From CAWDJT01 sp963828705 (GTDB lineage: Bacteria > Desulfobacterota > Syntrophobacteria > Syntrophobacterales > Syntrophobacteraceae), in contig CAWHGA010000044.1 in NCBI GenBank assembly GCA_963828705.1, positions 1-64,000 on the forward strand: a stretch of 64,000 nucleotides of DNA, written 5' to 3'. The stretch's first letter is position 1. Each line of letters begins with the position of its first letter. Below, piece by piece: positions 10,201 through 19,492 of the stretch. Both the position numbers and the translations under genes were made by a program. A model generated the notes under the pieces. That model made no database searches, had not been told where the DNA came from, and worked only from the letters and a program-made list of their open reading frames with translations.

Positions 10201-11396
10201 CGTCGATGGCTTCGCCGTCCAGCTCGGCCTCCACCCAAAAACAACCCGTGGTGTGGAAAAAGTGCCCCCACGGGCACTCGGGTTTGATGGCGAGTAGCAG
10301 AGTCCGGGCCCGGTCGACTTCACCCTGTTGCGCGTGGGCTACGGCGCTCAGTGACTGATAGGCGGCTTTGAGCGGCGCCGGTAGTCGTTCCTGGCCACAG
10401 GCCTGCTGCAGAAGTTGGTGAAGCTTGGCGTAATCGGGGCGCTCGGAACGCAATAGCGAAGCCAGGGGCAGGGCCACGCCGGGAAAAGTCAGGAAATAAA
10501 GATTGCGTTTGCGAGCACGGCGACGCAGCTCCTGTAAGTCGGTGTTCATGATCACGACACTCTGGTCGTAGTCGCCTTCCAAGAAGGCCAACAAACCCCT
10601 CAAACCGAGGAAATCCTCACGGGCCGGGGCTGTTGCCAACAGAGCCCGTGATCGCGCCAGGTTCCCGCTAGCCAGAAAACGCAGGATCAGATCATAATCG
10701 AAGCCCGCCCGCTGGCGTTCCGGGACCTGTTGCTGGCAATCGTTACCCAGCGCATAAGCGAGCGCCTCCTGGTCGTCCTCCAGATGCCAGATGGCGCTGT
10801 ACAAAATGGCGTTCAGCGCCACGATTTGCCAGGCTATCGGCAGACGCGCGAACCATTCGACATCAAAGGGGTTGTTACAGATGGGGACCAGTGGATCGGG
10901 AATGGTGTACGCGGGGGAACAGTAATCGAGAAGCAGGGCGTGGCATTTATTGAACAGTTGAGCATCCTGGAGATGGATGGCAACGCGCAATTCTCGCCGG
11001 TATCGTTTGCAGAACGACGGGTCAGAGGGGCGATAAAAGGGGATCATCGGCAAGATCTGGCGCGTTGCCCTTACTATGGCTTCAAAATGGCCGGATGCGA
11101 CCGTCCGGCGCGTTATCACCTCGACAATATCGGGATGACACTGGAGCTGGTTGTCGACCAGTTGTAGTTTGCGCAGATGCTTGAGATGCTGGCTGAGATC
11201 TTCAGGATCGGAGGGTCGGCCCCTGAAATCCTTGAATGCTCCTACGGAACAAGCCAGCACACACCGGTGGAGAGTGGTCTTGGCGATGGGTTCATTGATC
11301 ACCGCAAGCAACTGCATCAGGGCCTGCTCGATGTCTGGCTAGACGGTCAAAAATAGCGATCAGTTTGCCGCGTGACTGGTCCTTGTCCAAGTCCAT
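7224..11396 (-). CDS. SNF2-family helicase/ATPase with large N-terminal region (three frameshifts)
   Basis: The C-terminal part (7224 to about 9140) is a full Swi2/Snf2 ATPase. It has DDMGLGKTIQALA (Walker A), VLDEAQAIKN (motif II), TGTPIENH (motif III) and QASDRAHRIGQ (motif VI), so it is predicted to translocate on duplex DNA. The N-terminal 750 residues are the helical region of this bacterial SNF2 subgroup. The gene is interrupted three times. Near 9136-9145 an extra C in CTCCC breaks the frame. Near 9175 an extra base breaks it again, and the intervening segment EENARAIAVESACSL lies in the third frame. Near 11338 an extra A creates a TAG. Removing it joins MDLDKDQSRGKLIAIFDRL to PDIEQALMQLLAVINEP, giving a start at ATG 11396 with a GAAGGA ribosome binding site. 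The three one-base insertions sum to an intact frame. Confidence 0.85.
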
Positions 11397-11462
11397 ATTT
11401 CCTTCGCCGTCCAAGGTTGTTCGGTCGCCTTACGAACGGAACACAACGCGAGGAGCTCCGGG

Positions 11463-12191
11463 TCAGCGTTGCTCGATGGCAGCGGCGATATGCCGGCGCA
11501 TCTCACCCACCAACGCTTCAGGGTCGGTGGACTGGCGGATGGGACGGCCGATAACGACGTGGTCGGCGCCGTTCAAAAACGCCGCCCGGACATCCACCAC
11601 ACGTTTCTGGTCATCCACCGGCCGGTTCTCCACGGGCCGGACCCCAGGAACCACCACGAAAAAGCGATGACCCAATGCGGAGCGCAACTTCGCCGCTTCC
11701 AGGCCGGAACAGACCACGCCGGCACAACCCGCCTGCACTGCGCGCCGAGTGCGGCTCAACACCAGATCTTCAACGGCACACTGGAACCCCAGGTCTTTCA
11801 AATCGCCGGCATCGAGGCTGGTGAGCACGGTGACCGCCAGGATATTGACCCCGGAATCAGCTTCCACCGCCGCTTGCAGCATGGAGTCATTGCCGTGAAC
11901 GGTGGCAAAGGAGATGCCGCGGTCTTTGAGCTGTTTCACGGCGGCCATCACGGTCTGTGGTACATCGAAGAACTTCAGGTCCAACATGACCTGCAGGTCT
12001 CTCTTAACCAGCCAGTCCACCATCGGAAACCAGCCGGCAAGAAAAAGCTGGAGGCCGACCTTGTAAAACTTGATATGATCCTCCAAACGTTCCACCAGTC
12101 GTTTGGCTTCTTCCACCGAGGCCACATCGAGAGCGAAGATGATCCTCTTGTCCAGGGCGATGGAGTCCTTCAGGGTCTGGTCGTGTTCCAT
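11463..12191 (-). CDS. pyrF: Orotidine 5'-phosphate decarboxylase
   Basis: 242 residues from ATG 12191, preceded by AAGGAATAAC. The enzyme makes UMP from OMP in the last step of pyrimidine synthesis. The catalytic Lys/Asp array LDLKFFDVPQTV is present, as are FALDV near the N-terminus and the C-terminal phosphate-binding GADHVVIGRPI. A 16-residue upstream extension to 12239 is possible but lacks a ribosome binding site. It is transcribed in the same direction as the SNF2 gene 66 bp downstream. Confidence 0.95.
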   Translation of the reverse strand: MEHDQTLKDSIALDKRIIFALDVASVEEAKRLVERLEDHIKFYKVGLQLFLAGWFPMVDWLVKRDLQVMLDLKFFDVPQTVMAAVKQLKDRGISFATVHGNDSMLQAAVEADSGVNILAVTVLTSLDAGDLKDLGFQCAVEDLVLSRTRRAVQAGCAGVVCSGLEAAKLRSALGHRFFVVVPGVRPVENRPVDDQKRVVDVRAAFLNGADHVVIGRPIRQSTDPEALVGEMRRHIAAAIEQR

Positions 12192-12299
12192 GATGTTATT
12201 CCTTAGACGTTTTCTTGAAAATCGGCCAATTCTAGGCATCGGTTTCAGAGATAATCGGTCGCTGGTCGGACTGTCAGCGACTCGACAGATCCCCCCAGT

Positions 12300-12502
12300 T
12301 ATACTCGTTAAGGATTGAATACTTCATCTCTCATCATGTTTCTGGATGCCCGCCCCTCCCTTCGCTGGGGCAGGCTCTGCGCGGGCATGACGAGCTAGAG
12401 CTTCCAATTCGGCCGTCATTCCTGCGAAGGCAGGAATCCAGGAAGGTCTGTGACTCAGACAGCCCCAGGAGAAAAACGCAACATCTCATCCTTAACCGGT
12501 AT
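12300..12502. repeat. REP-like palindromic repeat, copy A
   Basis: About 203 bp, matching copy B (13815-13994) almost base for base apart from a 23-bp insert (about 12352-12374) inside the first hairpin. It contains ATGCCCGC..GCGGGCAT and ATTCCTGC-GAAG-GCAGGAAT, each an 8-bp palindrome. CTGGAT and ATCCAG form outer inverted ends. The design is that of a bacterial interspersed mosaic (paired REP) element. Translations reading FLDSCLRRND are artefacts of this repeat. The rest of 12192-12845 holds the mlaA promoter region and no gene. Confidence 0.8.
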
Positions 12503-12845
12503 AGTCGTGTTCCGGCTCTCCTTTTAGACACCCCGAATCGTCGCTGTCAATGAGTTTGCCCGGAATGATTTCGAGCTGTTTGGCGACCGGATCTTGCGAT
12601 GCCGTGGGGCGCGCCGTATTGTCCTTGCGGTCTGGGGTCGCAATTTCTTGCGATCAACACGCCAGAACGCAGGACATCTTCGGGTTAACTTTTTAGATTT
12701 CTGCGCAAAAATGCTCTTAAAAGAAATTCAAAAAATGCCGAAGTTGAGTTATAAGCACAGCAGGTAGGACCATTTTGGTCAATTGAATTTATCTTTACTG
12801 AAGTATTGAGCGTACAGAGAAACCTAAATGAAGGGAGCGATTGCA

Positions 12846-13641
12846 ATGGCGGGGAGAAAGATTGCCGTGAGCTCGATTATGATGCTGGCACTGGTCTTGT
12901 CTTTTCCAGCTCTGAGCATGAACCGAGCCGAGGTGCCGCGTAACTCGTGGCTGGGGGTGGCACACGCACAGGTCGAGAATTTTGATGCGTTGAAGGCGGG
13001 GCCGGAGCAGGAAGCATCCGAACGCATGTCCGATCCGTTGGAGCCAGTGAATCGATTCTTCTTTGCCGTCAACGACCGGTTATATTTCTGGGTCCTGAAG
13101 CCGGTCGCCATTGTGTATAAAACCATTATTCCGGAACCGTTGCGGATTGGGGTGGACAATGCTTTTTACAATTTTCGTTTTCCGATCCGCTTCGTCAACA
13201 ACGTACTGCAGGGTAAGTTCGAAGGTGCCGGTAGCGAGGTGTTGAGTTTCGTGATCAACTCCACCCTCGGTGTCGGTGGTTTTTTCGAGCCGGCACAGAA
13301 GGAATTCCATCTGAAACGTTACCGGGAGGACTTTGGCCAGACACTGGGCTTCTATGGGATGCGTCCGGTCATTTTCATCTGCTTGCCAATTGTGGGGCCC
13401 TGCAACCTGCGTGACGGCATTGGGCGGATTGGCGACCATTTCACCCATCCGCTGTTACTGGCTCACGGCATATGATGTGCTCGAGTGGTACGAGGCCAGC
13501 GGCATGATGGCTGGTGAAAAAGTCAACTACACGTCGCTCCGTTTGGGCGAGTACGAAGACTTCATGAGGTCTGCGCTGGATCCCTATGTGGCCATGCGAA
13601 GCGCTCACTATCAGTATCGTGAGAATCTGATCCGGCAGTAG
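12846..13641 (+). CDS. mlaA: MlaA/VacJ-family outer-membrane lipid-asymmetry protein (frameshifted)
   Basis: ATG 12846 is chosen over ATG 12828 because AAGGGAG lies eight bases upstream of it. The N-terminus is a signal peptide (IMMLALVLSFPALS) without a lipobox cysteine, so unlike E. coli MlaA it would be a periplasmic or cleaved protein. Family hallmarks are DPLEPVNRFFFAVNDRLYFW, GFYGMRP and ALDPYVAMRSAHYQYREN. It would extract misplaced phospholipids from the outer membrane for the Mla pathway. The frame breaks at about 13451: HFTHPL should continue YWLTAYDVLEWYEA, and one extra T there explains the premature stop at 13473-13475. Corrected length is 264 residues. No mlaBCDEF neighbours are in the window. 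Confidence 0.88.
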
Positions 13642-13748
13642 GTGATTGTCCTGGGATAAAGGTCCCAGCCAGCACTGTTCGCGGAAGGTCAGGCGAAACA
13701 ACCGCCTTGTGCCTAATCCTGGGCTACTGAAGAGCCTGCATGTCGATA

Positions 13749-13786
13749 ACCCCTTCTCTCACCGCTGGTGGGGGGAGGGGTTTTTT
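13749..13786 (+). terminator. Rho-independent terminator after mlaA
   Basis: ACCCCTTCTCTCACC (13749-13763) pairs along its whole length with GGTGGGGGGAGGGGT (13767-13781), including three G-U pairs, across a 3-nt loop. Six T residues follow. It lies 108 bp after the mlaA stop. Confidence 0.85.
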
Positions 13787-13814
13787 CTACTCCGATCCAG
13801 CCACGATGTCCTGC

Positions 13815-13994
13815 TATACTCGTTAAGGATTGAATACTTTATCTCTCATCATGTTTCTGGATGCCCGCCTGCGCGGGCATGACGAGCTAGAGCTTCCAAT
13901 TCGGTCGTCATTCCTGCGAAGGCAGGAATCCAGGAAGGTCTGTGACTCAGGCAGCCCCAGGAGAAAAACGCAACATCTCATCCTTAACGGGTAC
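13815..13994. repeat. REP-like palindromic repeat, copy B
   Basis: About 180 bp in the same orientation as copy A and nearly identical, without the 23-bp insert. The first hairpin is compact: ATGCCCGC-CTGC-GCGGGCAT. Together the two copies flank mlaA as direct repeats. Neither carries an open frame of its own. The copies probably spread in trans by a REP-associated transposase not present here. Confidence 0.8.
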
Positions 13995-14082
13995 AACCCG
14001 TTTCCAAATTCCACCCACATCATCATCTCGGGCGTCATCGGTTGTGCTGGTCCGCGGCCACCCGGAGGCGAGTCCGGGTTCG

Positions 14083-16251
14083 TCAATCGTTGGTGATGAG
14101 CAGCGGCGCATGGCGCCCGTCGAGGATCTTTTTCCCCGACTTGCCAAAGTCGACCACCAGGCGCTGATCGGCAATAGTCAGGATGGTGCCGACGCCGAAG
14201 GTGGGGTGGGCCACGCGCTGCCCCGTTCGCCATGGAATCTGTTGGTGGCGGGGGCCACTGCGGGTCCTGGGTTTCGGTCCGTCGCTGCCGGAATCCATGC
14301 GTTCCAGGCGGAAGTCCTCAGCGCTGAATCGCTTCAGGTGTTTGGTCGAGATCCCGTGCAGGAACGGCGAAGGGCCTCCGGCGAAATCGCCGCCCCAGGA
14401 GTTGCCATAGCTCATCGCATAGGCCACCACCAGATAATCTTTGGCGCGGGTGGCGGCCACATAGAACAGGCGCAATTCCTCTTCGAGGTCATCGTCGCGG
14501 AACGCTGCATACGCAGAGGGGAACCGTCCTTCAGCAGCGGAAATGATAAACACCGCCCGCCATTCCAAGCCCTTGGCGGAATGAATCGTGGATAGGGTCA
14601 AAACCCCGGCTTTGTCACGTTCCCCAGTCAGGCCATGGAATTCCGGAGGTTCCAGGGTTAGATCGGTCAACATGGCGGCCAACTGGTCGTACTGGTCAGC
14701 CCATCTTTGCAGGAATTCCAAATCCTTGAGCCGTTTGGGATGGTTATCGAATTGCCGGATGGCGATGGGTTCGTAGTAACTGCGGACCGCTTCCACCATT
14801 TGGGCGACGCTTCGATCAGGTTGGAGGACCTGCTCGAAGAGCTCCGCCAGAGGCTTGAGGCCAGAAGACAGCGCCCCTTTCTTGCTGCCGGCCAGGTACT
14901 GGCGCAGCCCCGTGTCCGGGTCCGGATGCTGGCCCACCGCCTGAATGATGCGGTCGGCGGTTCGCGGCCCAATGCCGTCCACCAGGGTGAGCAACCGGTG
15001 CCAGCTGACTGAATCGGCAGGGTTCACCACCACTCGCAGATGCGCCACCACGTCCTTGAGGTGCGCTGATTCGGCAAAGCGCAGCCCACCATACTTGGCA
15101 TAAGGAATCCCGGCCCGCGCCAGCTCCACTTCCAGATCAAAGGAATGGAAGCTGGCACGAAACAACACGGCCATTTCGCCCAGATCCATCCCCCTCGCCA
15201 AGAGTTCCCTAATGGTGTTCACCACCAGCAGGGATTGGTCCTTATCGGTTCGGGTCGCTACCGCAGCCGGGAGGGTGGGGCTTACCCGTTCACTGAACAG
15301 ACATTTGGTGTAGTGTTCCTGAGCCTGGGTGATGAGCTGGTTGGTGAAATCCAAAATGGGCTGAGTGCTACGGTAGTTTTGTTCCAGCTTGATGATCCGC
15401 GTGTTCTGGAAAAGCTGAGGAAAATCCATGATGTTGCGGAAGTTGGCACCCCGAAAGGAATAGATGCTCTGCGAGTCATCGCCGACCACCATCACGTTGG
15501 ATCGTTCCCCGGCCAGCAGTCGGACGATTTCGGCCTGCAACTTGTTGGTGTCCTGATATTCATCCACCATGATGTACTGGTAAGCGTCCGCCAGATCACG
15601 GCAGACGCCGGGGTGCTCCTCCAGGAGGCGCCACCAGTGAAACAGCAAGTCGTCGTAATCCATCAGCCGCTGCTCGCGCTTGTATTGTTCGTAGGCGGCA
15701 TGGAGCTGAGCCAGCGGCTCGGCGTATTCCAGAAACTGGCTGTAATCGTCTTCCAGCACCGTTTCCAGGTCCAGAGAGCGGTTGACGATCTTGGAAAAGA
15801 TGGCATGAACCGTGCCCTTTTTGGGAAAGCGCTGACCACTGCCCCGCAGGCCCAGGCGTCCGACGAGAAGCCCCAGGGCGTCTTGACTGTCGCCCTGGTC
15901 CATGATTTGGAAGCCGTTGGGGTAACCGATGCGGTCGCCGTAGCGGCGCAGAATCAGGTTGCCGGTGGAATGGAAGGTGCCGCCAGCCACCAGCCGGCAG
16001 CGACCATCGAGCAGTTCGCTGGCACGGCTGAGCATCTCGGTGGCGGCTTTGCGGGTGAAGGTAAGCAGCAGGATGGATTCCGGCGGGATGCCCTGTTCCA
16101 CCAGGTAGGCGAGGCGATAGACCAGGGTGCGGGTCTTGCCGCTGCCGGCGCCGGCGATTACCAGGGCCGGGCCGTCGATACTGGTGACCGCCTGGTACTG
16201 GGCCGGGTTCAGGAGCGCAGGATAATCGATGAGCTGGTGAGTGGCAGTCAT
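14083..16251 (-). CDS. uvrD: UvrD/PcrA-type superfamily 1 DNA helicase
   Basis: 722 residues. A 3'-5' helicase acting in nucleotide excision and mismatch repair or replication restart. Visible motifs are the N-terminal Q motif (LNPAQYQAV), Walker A AGAGSGKTRT, motif Ia LTFTRKAATEM, motif II VDEYQDTN, motif III GDDSQSIYSFRGA, motif IV (LEQNYRST) and motif VI VAATRAKD. The last 50 residues (RVAHPTFGVGTIL..VDFGKSGKKIL) are the Tudor-like RNA-polymerase-binding tail found in PcrA/UvrD. The start lies 7 bp after the cobA-hemD stop, so it is the distal gene of the heme cluster. It cannot be assigned to PcrA, UvrD or Rep with certainty. Confidence 0.92.
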   Translation of the reverse strand: MTATHQLIDYPALLNPAQYQAVTSIDGPALVIAGAGSGKTRTLVYRLAYLVEQGIPPESILLLTFTRKAATEMLSRASELLDGRCRLVAGGTFHSTGNLILRRYGDRIGYPNGFQIMDQGDSQDALGLLVGRLGLRGSGQRFPKKGTVHAIFSKIVNRSLDLETVLEDDYSQFLEYAEPLAQLHAAYEQYKREQRLMDYDDLLFHWWRLLEEHPGVCRDLADAYQYIMVDEYQDTNKLQAEIVRLLAGERSNVMVVGDDSQSIYSFRGANFRNIMDFPQLFQNTRIIKLEQNYRSTQPILDFTNQLITQAQEHYTKCLFSERVSPTLPAAVATRTDKDQSLLVVNTIRELLARGMDLGEMAVLFRASFHSFDLEVELARAGIPYAKYGGLRFAESAHLKDVVAHLRVVVNPADSVSWHRLLTLVDGIGPRTADRIIQAVGQHPDPDTGLRQYLAGSKKGALSSGLKPLAELFEQVLQPDRSVAQMVEAVRSYYEPIAIRQFDNHPKRLKDLEFLQRWADQYDQLAAMLTDLTLEPPEFHGLTGERDKAGVLTLSTIHSAKGLEWRAVFIISAAEGRFPSAYAAFRDDDLEEELRLFYVAATRAKDYLVVAYAMSYGNSWGGDFAGGPSPFLHGISTKHLKRFSAEDFRLERMDSGSDGPKPRTRSGPRHQQIPWRTGQRVAHPTFGVGTILTIADQRLVVDFGKSGKKILDGRHAPLLITND

Positions 16252-16258
16252 GAGCAGG

Positions 16259-17803
16259 CTATCGGCTGGAGGCCGGGCTGGAACGGAGGCCGCTAAAGTG
16301 GTCGCAGATCGCTGCTGCCAACCCCGGGATGGTGTAATCCGACGGCATGATGGTGACAGTCAGGCCATGTTTTTGAGCGGTTTCGGCGGTAATCGGACCG
16401 ATGCAGGCGATGGTTGTGCCCGCCAGCACTGGCATAATTTCGTTTTGAGGGAACATCCGCAAGAAATTGGTCACGGTCGACGAAGAAGTGAAGGTCACGC
16501 AATCAATCTCACCGGCGCGCAGCGTCGCCAGCACCCGCGCGCTTTCATGGTCCGGCAGGACCGTCTGGTAAGCGGCCACCACATCCACCTGGGCGCCCCA
16601 CTGGCGCAAGGTGTCCGGCAGGATATCGCGGGCTTCCAGCGCCCGCGGCAGAAGCACCCGACGACCACTCACGGCATCGACACCCATGGCTTCAAGGATG
16701 GCTTCGGCGCGGTATTCACCGGGCACCAGATCAAGTCGCAGGCCGCGGCATTCCAGGGCTTCGGCGGTTTTCGGCCCGATGGCGGCCAGGCGGATGCCTT
16801 TGAGGTCGCGGATATCACCGCCCAGCTTGCGGAGCCGGTCCATGAAGTGAACCACGCCGTTGACGCTGGTAAAAATCACCCAATGATAGGCGTCCAACTG
16901 GGAAATGGCTTGATCCAAAGGCTCCCAGGATGGCGGGGGTTGGATGGCGATGGTGGGAAATTCGATGCAGTGAGCACCCAGCTGGGTGAGCAGGGCCTTA
17001 AAATCGCTGGCCTGTTCGCGGGCTCGAGTGATCACCACGGTGCGGCCAAAAAGCGGCTTGCTCTCGAACCAGTTGAGCCGTTCCCGTAGCCGTACCACCT
17101 CGCCCACGACAATGATGGCCGGGGGTTTCAATCCGGCCCTGGCCACTTCTGCGGCGATGGTGGCGAGCGTCCCCACCACGGTCTGCTGCTGGGCCGTGGT
17201 CCCCCATCGGATCACCGCCACCGGGGTTTCCGGCGAGCGGCCATGGGCAATGAGGTTGCGGGAGATGTCCGGAAGGTTTTTAACACCCATGAACAGCACC
17301 AAAGTGCCGATGCCAGTGGCGAGCTTGTCCCAGGCGATGTTGGAGGTTTCCTTGTCATCTCGTTCGTGGCCGGTCACAAAACCTATGCTGGCAGTGAAAT
17401 CCCGGTGCGACAGGGGAATACCGGCGTAGGCCGGCACCGCTACCGCAGCTGTGACTCCGGGCACCACTTCAAAGGGGATGCCTGCCGCCACCAGGTCTTC
17501 GGCTTCCTCGGCGCCGCGGCCAAAGACGAACGGGTCGCCGCCCTTGAGCCGCACCACCACATGGTCGCGGCCCTTTTCCACCAGCAGCCGGTTGATCCCG
17601 TCCTGGCTCAGAGTGTGGTCGCCGCCCTTTTTGCCCACATAGATCCGGTCGGCATCGGCCGGCGCAAATTGAAGCAGTTCCTGGTTGGCCAGGTAGTCGT
17701 AAATGACCACTTCCGCCTGGCTGAGGACTTCCTTGCCGCGAAGGGTAAAAAGACCCGGATCACCGGGCCCTGCCCCCACTAAAAAAACCTTACCTCGGGA
17801 CAA
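16259..17803 (-). CDS. cobA-hemD: Bifunctional uroporphyrinogen-III C-methyltransferase / uroporphyrinogen-III synthase
   Basis: Residues about 5-245 are SUMT/CobA (VGAGPGDPGLFTLRG, LKGGDPFVFGRG, VVPGVTAAVAVPAYAGIPL), which methylates uroporphyrinogen III to precorrin-2 with SAM. The remaining 260 residues are HemD (VVITRAREQ, VIFTSVNGV, TFTSSSTVTNF), which closes hydroxymethylbilane to uroporphyrinogen III. The fusion is common in Desulfobacterota and clostridia and feeds siroheme, cobalamin and heme d1-type routes. I choose TTG 17803 because GGAGAGG lies nine bases upstream. The first TTG (17821) overlaps that ribosome binding site. It follows hemC by 79 bp. Confidence 0.93.
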   Translation of the reverse strand: MSRGKVFLVGAGPGDPGLFTLRGKEVLSQAEVVIYDYLANQELLQFAPADADRIYVGKKGGDHTLSQDGINRLLVEKGRDHVVVRLKGGDPFVFGRGAEEAEDLVAAGIPFEVVPGVTAAVAVPAYAGIPLSHRDFTASIGFVTGHERDDKETSNIAWDKLATGIGTLVLFMGVKNLPDISRNLIAHGRSPETPVAVIRWGTTAQQQTVVGTLATIAAEVARAGLKPPAIIVVGEVVRLRERLNWFESKPLFGRTVVITRAREQASDFKALLTQLGAHCIEFPTIAIQPPPSWEPLDQAISQLDAYHWVIFTSVNGVVHFMDRLRKLGGDIRDLKGIRLAAIGPKTAEALECRGLRLDLVPGEYRAEAILEAMGVDAVSGRRVLLPRALEARDILPDTLRQWGAQVDVVAAYQTVLPDHESARVLATLRAGEIDCVTFTSSSTVTNFLRMFPQNEIMPVLAGTTIACIGPITAETAQKHGLTVTIMPSDYTIPGLAAAICDHFSGLRSSPASSR

Positions 17804-17882
17804 TTTAGTATTCCTCTCCAATCAATGAGGCCATCGACTAACCAGGTTAGTGTTTGCCTGCAGTGCATCGGGCATGCAGGGG

Positions 17883-18809
17883 CTATCCGTAGACCTCATC
17901 CAGAATCGCCTGGCCCCCTGCGGCCAGCAATTCCTGGGCGATCCGGCGACCCAGTTGGGCGGCAGCTGCTAAAGGTGCGATCCCGGTTCGACGCAGCAAA
18001 GTAGTTCCGTCGATGGAGGCGATGAGTCCATCCAGCTCCACCATTTGGCCCAGGATGCAGGCATGACCGCCGATGGGCACCTGACACCCGCCTTCCAGTT
18101 CGGCCAGAAAGCTGCGTTCGGCGGTGACCGTCACGGCAGTTTCGGGGTTATGGAGCGGCTCGAGAAAGGCGAGCACTTCCGCGTCATCGGCTCGCGCCTC
18201 GATCCCCAAAGCTCCTTGCCCGACCGCCGGCAAAAACCTTTCGGGGGGCAGGTAATGGGTGATTCGGTTCTGCCAGCCCATGCGATGGAGCCCGGCGGCC
18301 GCCAGGATGACCGCGTCGTACTGACCCTCTTCGGCCTTGCGAAGGCGCGTGTCAAGATTGCCGCGAAGGTTTTCGATCCGGAGATCGGGACGAATCGCCT
18401 TCGCTTGGGCAGCCCGCCGCAGGCTGCTGGTGCCGATTCTGGCTTGCCGGGGGAGCTCCTCCAGAGAACGCCCGTCATGCGCCACCAGCACATCGCGCGG
18501 GTCCTCGCGCTGGGGGATGGCGGCAATGATCAGACCGTCCGGGAGGCGTGCAGGCATATCCTTCATGCTGTGCACGGCCAGGTCCACTTCCCCGGCCTGC
18601 AAGGCATCTTCGATTTCCTTCACAAACAGGCCTTTGCCGCCCACCTTGGCCAGGGGTACATCGAGGATCTTGTCGCCGGTGGTCTTGATGACCTGAAGTT
18701 CCACCGTCAATCCCGGCCAATTGCGCGTCAATTGATCGCGTACCCACTGGCTCTGTTGCAGCGCCAGCAGACTTCCGCGGGTGCCAATACGAAGCGTCCT
18801 TGCTTTCAA
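17883..18809 (-). CDS. hemC: Porphobilinogen deaminase (hydroxymethylbilane synthase)
   Basis: 308 residues from a TTG start at 18809 with GAGGG just upstream. Four porphobilinogens are polymerised on a covalent dipyrromethane cofactor. The cofactor cysteine is in LEGGCQVPIGGHA, and the family N-terminus LRIGTRGSLLALQQSQWV is present. Substrate-binding arginines appear in GTSSLRRAAQ and RGNLDTRLRK. It sits between fmdB and the cobA-hemD fusion, forming a tetrapyrrole block. Confidence 0.96.
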   Translation of the reverse strand: MKARTLRIGTRGSLLALQQSQWVRDQLTRNWPGLTVELQVIKTTGDKILDVPLAKVGGKGLFVKEIEDALQAGEVDLAVHSMKDMPARLPDGLIIAAIPQREDPRDVLVAHDGRSLEELPRQARIGTSSLRRAAQAKAIRPDLRIENLRGNLDTRLRKAEEGQYDAVILAAAGLHRMGWQNRITHYLPPERFLPAVGQGALGIEARADDAEVLAFLEPLHNPETAVTVTAERSFLAELEGGCQVPIGGHACILGQMVELDGLIASIDGTTLLRRTGIAPLAAAAQLGRRIAQELLAAGGQAILDEVYG

Positions 18810-18827
18810 GGTTCCCTCTTTCCGTTG

Positions 18828-19061
18828 CTAATGACAACTGCTGCAGTTGCCGCCAGCGCAGCCACTACAGCCGGAACTGGCGGTGCTCATGCGACTGCTG
18901 GCAGCGCCCTTGTCGCCGCCGCTCTTGAATCCGAAAACCGACATCACGCGCTGCACATCGGAGGAACCGCAGGCATCGCAACAGACTGCTTCATCACTGC
19001 GAAAAACGAGTTTTTCAAATTTGACCTGGCAACCGCTACATTCAAACTCATAGATAGGCAT
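18828..19061 (-). CDS. FmdB-family zinc-ribbon protein
   Basis: 77 residues, starting MPIYEFECSGC. Two cysteine pairs (CSGC and CDAC) form the FmdB/CxxC zinc ribbon. The tail is unusually cysteine-rich (SGCSGCAGGNCSSCH), another known feature of deltaproteobacterial members that might bind metal. The family was named for a putative regulator of formamidase or formate-related genes, but a biochemical role is not established. It ends 18 bp before hemC, so it is co-transcribed. Confidence 0.85.
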   Translation of the reverse strand: MPIYEFECSGCQVKFEKLVFRSDEAVCCDACGSSDVQRVMSVFGFKSGGDKGAASSRMSTASSGCSGCAGGNCSSCH

Positions 19062-19117
19062 TGGATGTTCACCTCAACTGGTAAGATTTGGCTCAACTAT
19101 TGTCTTGCCGCTGTCGC

Positions 19118-19492
19118 TTATGCGATTTCAATGATGACGGGTTCTCCCTCGGCGACGTTCTTGAGCACGCTGGTATCGCCCAGCACTCGTCCTACCACGT
19201 TGACGGCGCTGGCCGGCCGAATTTCATCCTCAAGGCTCATGGGGGTTAACCCGAAAAAGATGCAAAAGGCCTTACCGGTGGGCCAGTAGCCCAAGGCCCC
19301 AAGTTCCACGATTTCCACGGCATCGGCGGCAAGGGGATGATCCACCGGGATGGGGAAGTAGATCTCATCACCCCAGGTTCTAACTCTTCCGCGAATGGGC
19401 AAAGCCATCAAGATGGCTGTAGCCGTGGAGGAATCGTTTAGCTGTGCGTTTACCACCACGGCCCCGGCGGTGATGCGGATTTCTCTAGCCAT
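19118..19492 (-). CDS. Cyclophilin-like fold protein (DUF369/TM1367-like)
   Basis: 124 residues from ATG 19492, overlapping the preceding gene by 8 bp. Sequence features are REIRITAGAVVVNAQLNDS, TWGDEIYFPIP and a central GYWPTGKAFCIFFG. These correspond to the small beta-barrel family related to cyclophilin but lacking peptidyl-prolyl isomerase residues. No enzymatic role is known. Its tight coupling with the deoxyhypusine-synthase-like gene suggests a joint function. Confidence 0.7.
   Translation of the reverse strand: MAREIRITAGAVVVNAQLNDSSTATAILMALPIRGRVRTWGDEIYFPIPVDHPLAADAVEIVELGALGYWPTGKAFCIFFGLTPMSLEDEIRPASAVNVVGRVLGDTSVLKNVAEGEPVIIEIA

Noticed and set aside
12334..12531. Small proteins reading FLDSCLRRND in 12.3-14.2 kb
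   Set aside because: These are translations of the REP-like repeat copies.
15145..19289. Plus-strand open frames opposite uvrD, cobA-hemD and hemC
   Set aside because: Mirror frames of well-identified minus-strand genes.
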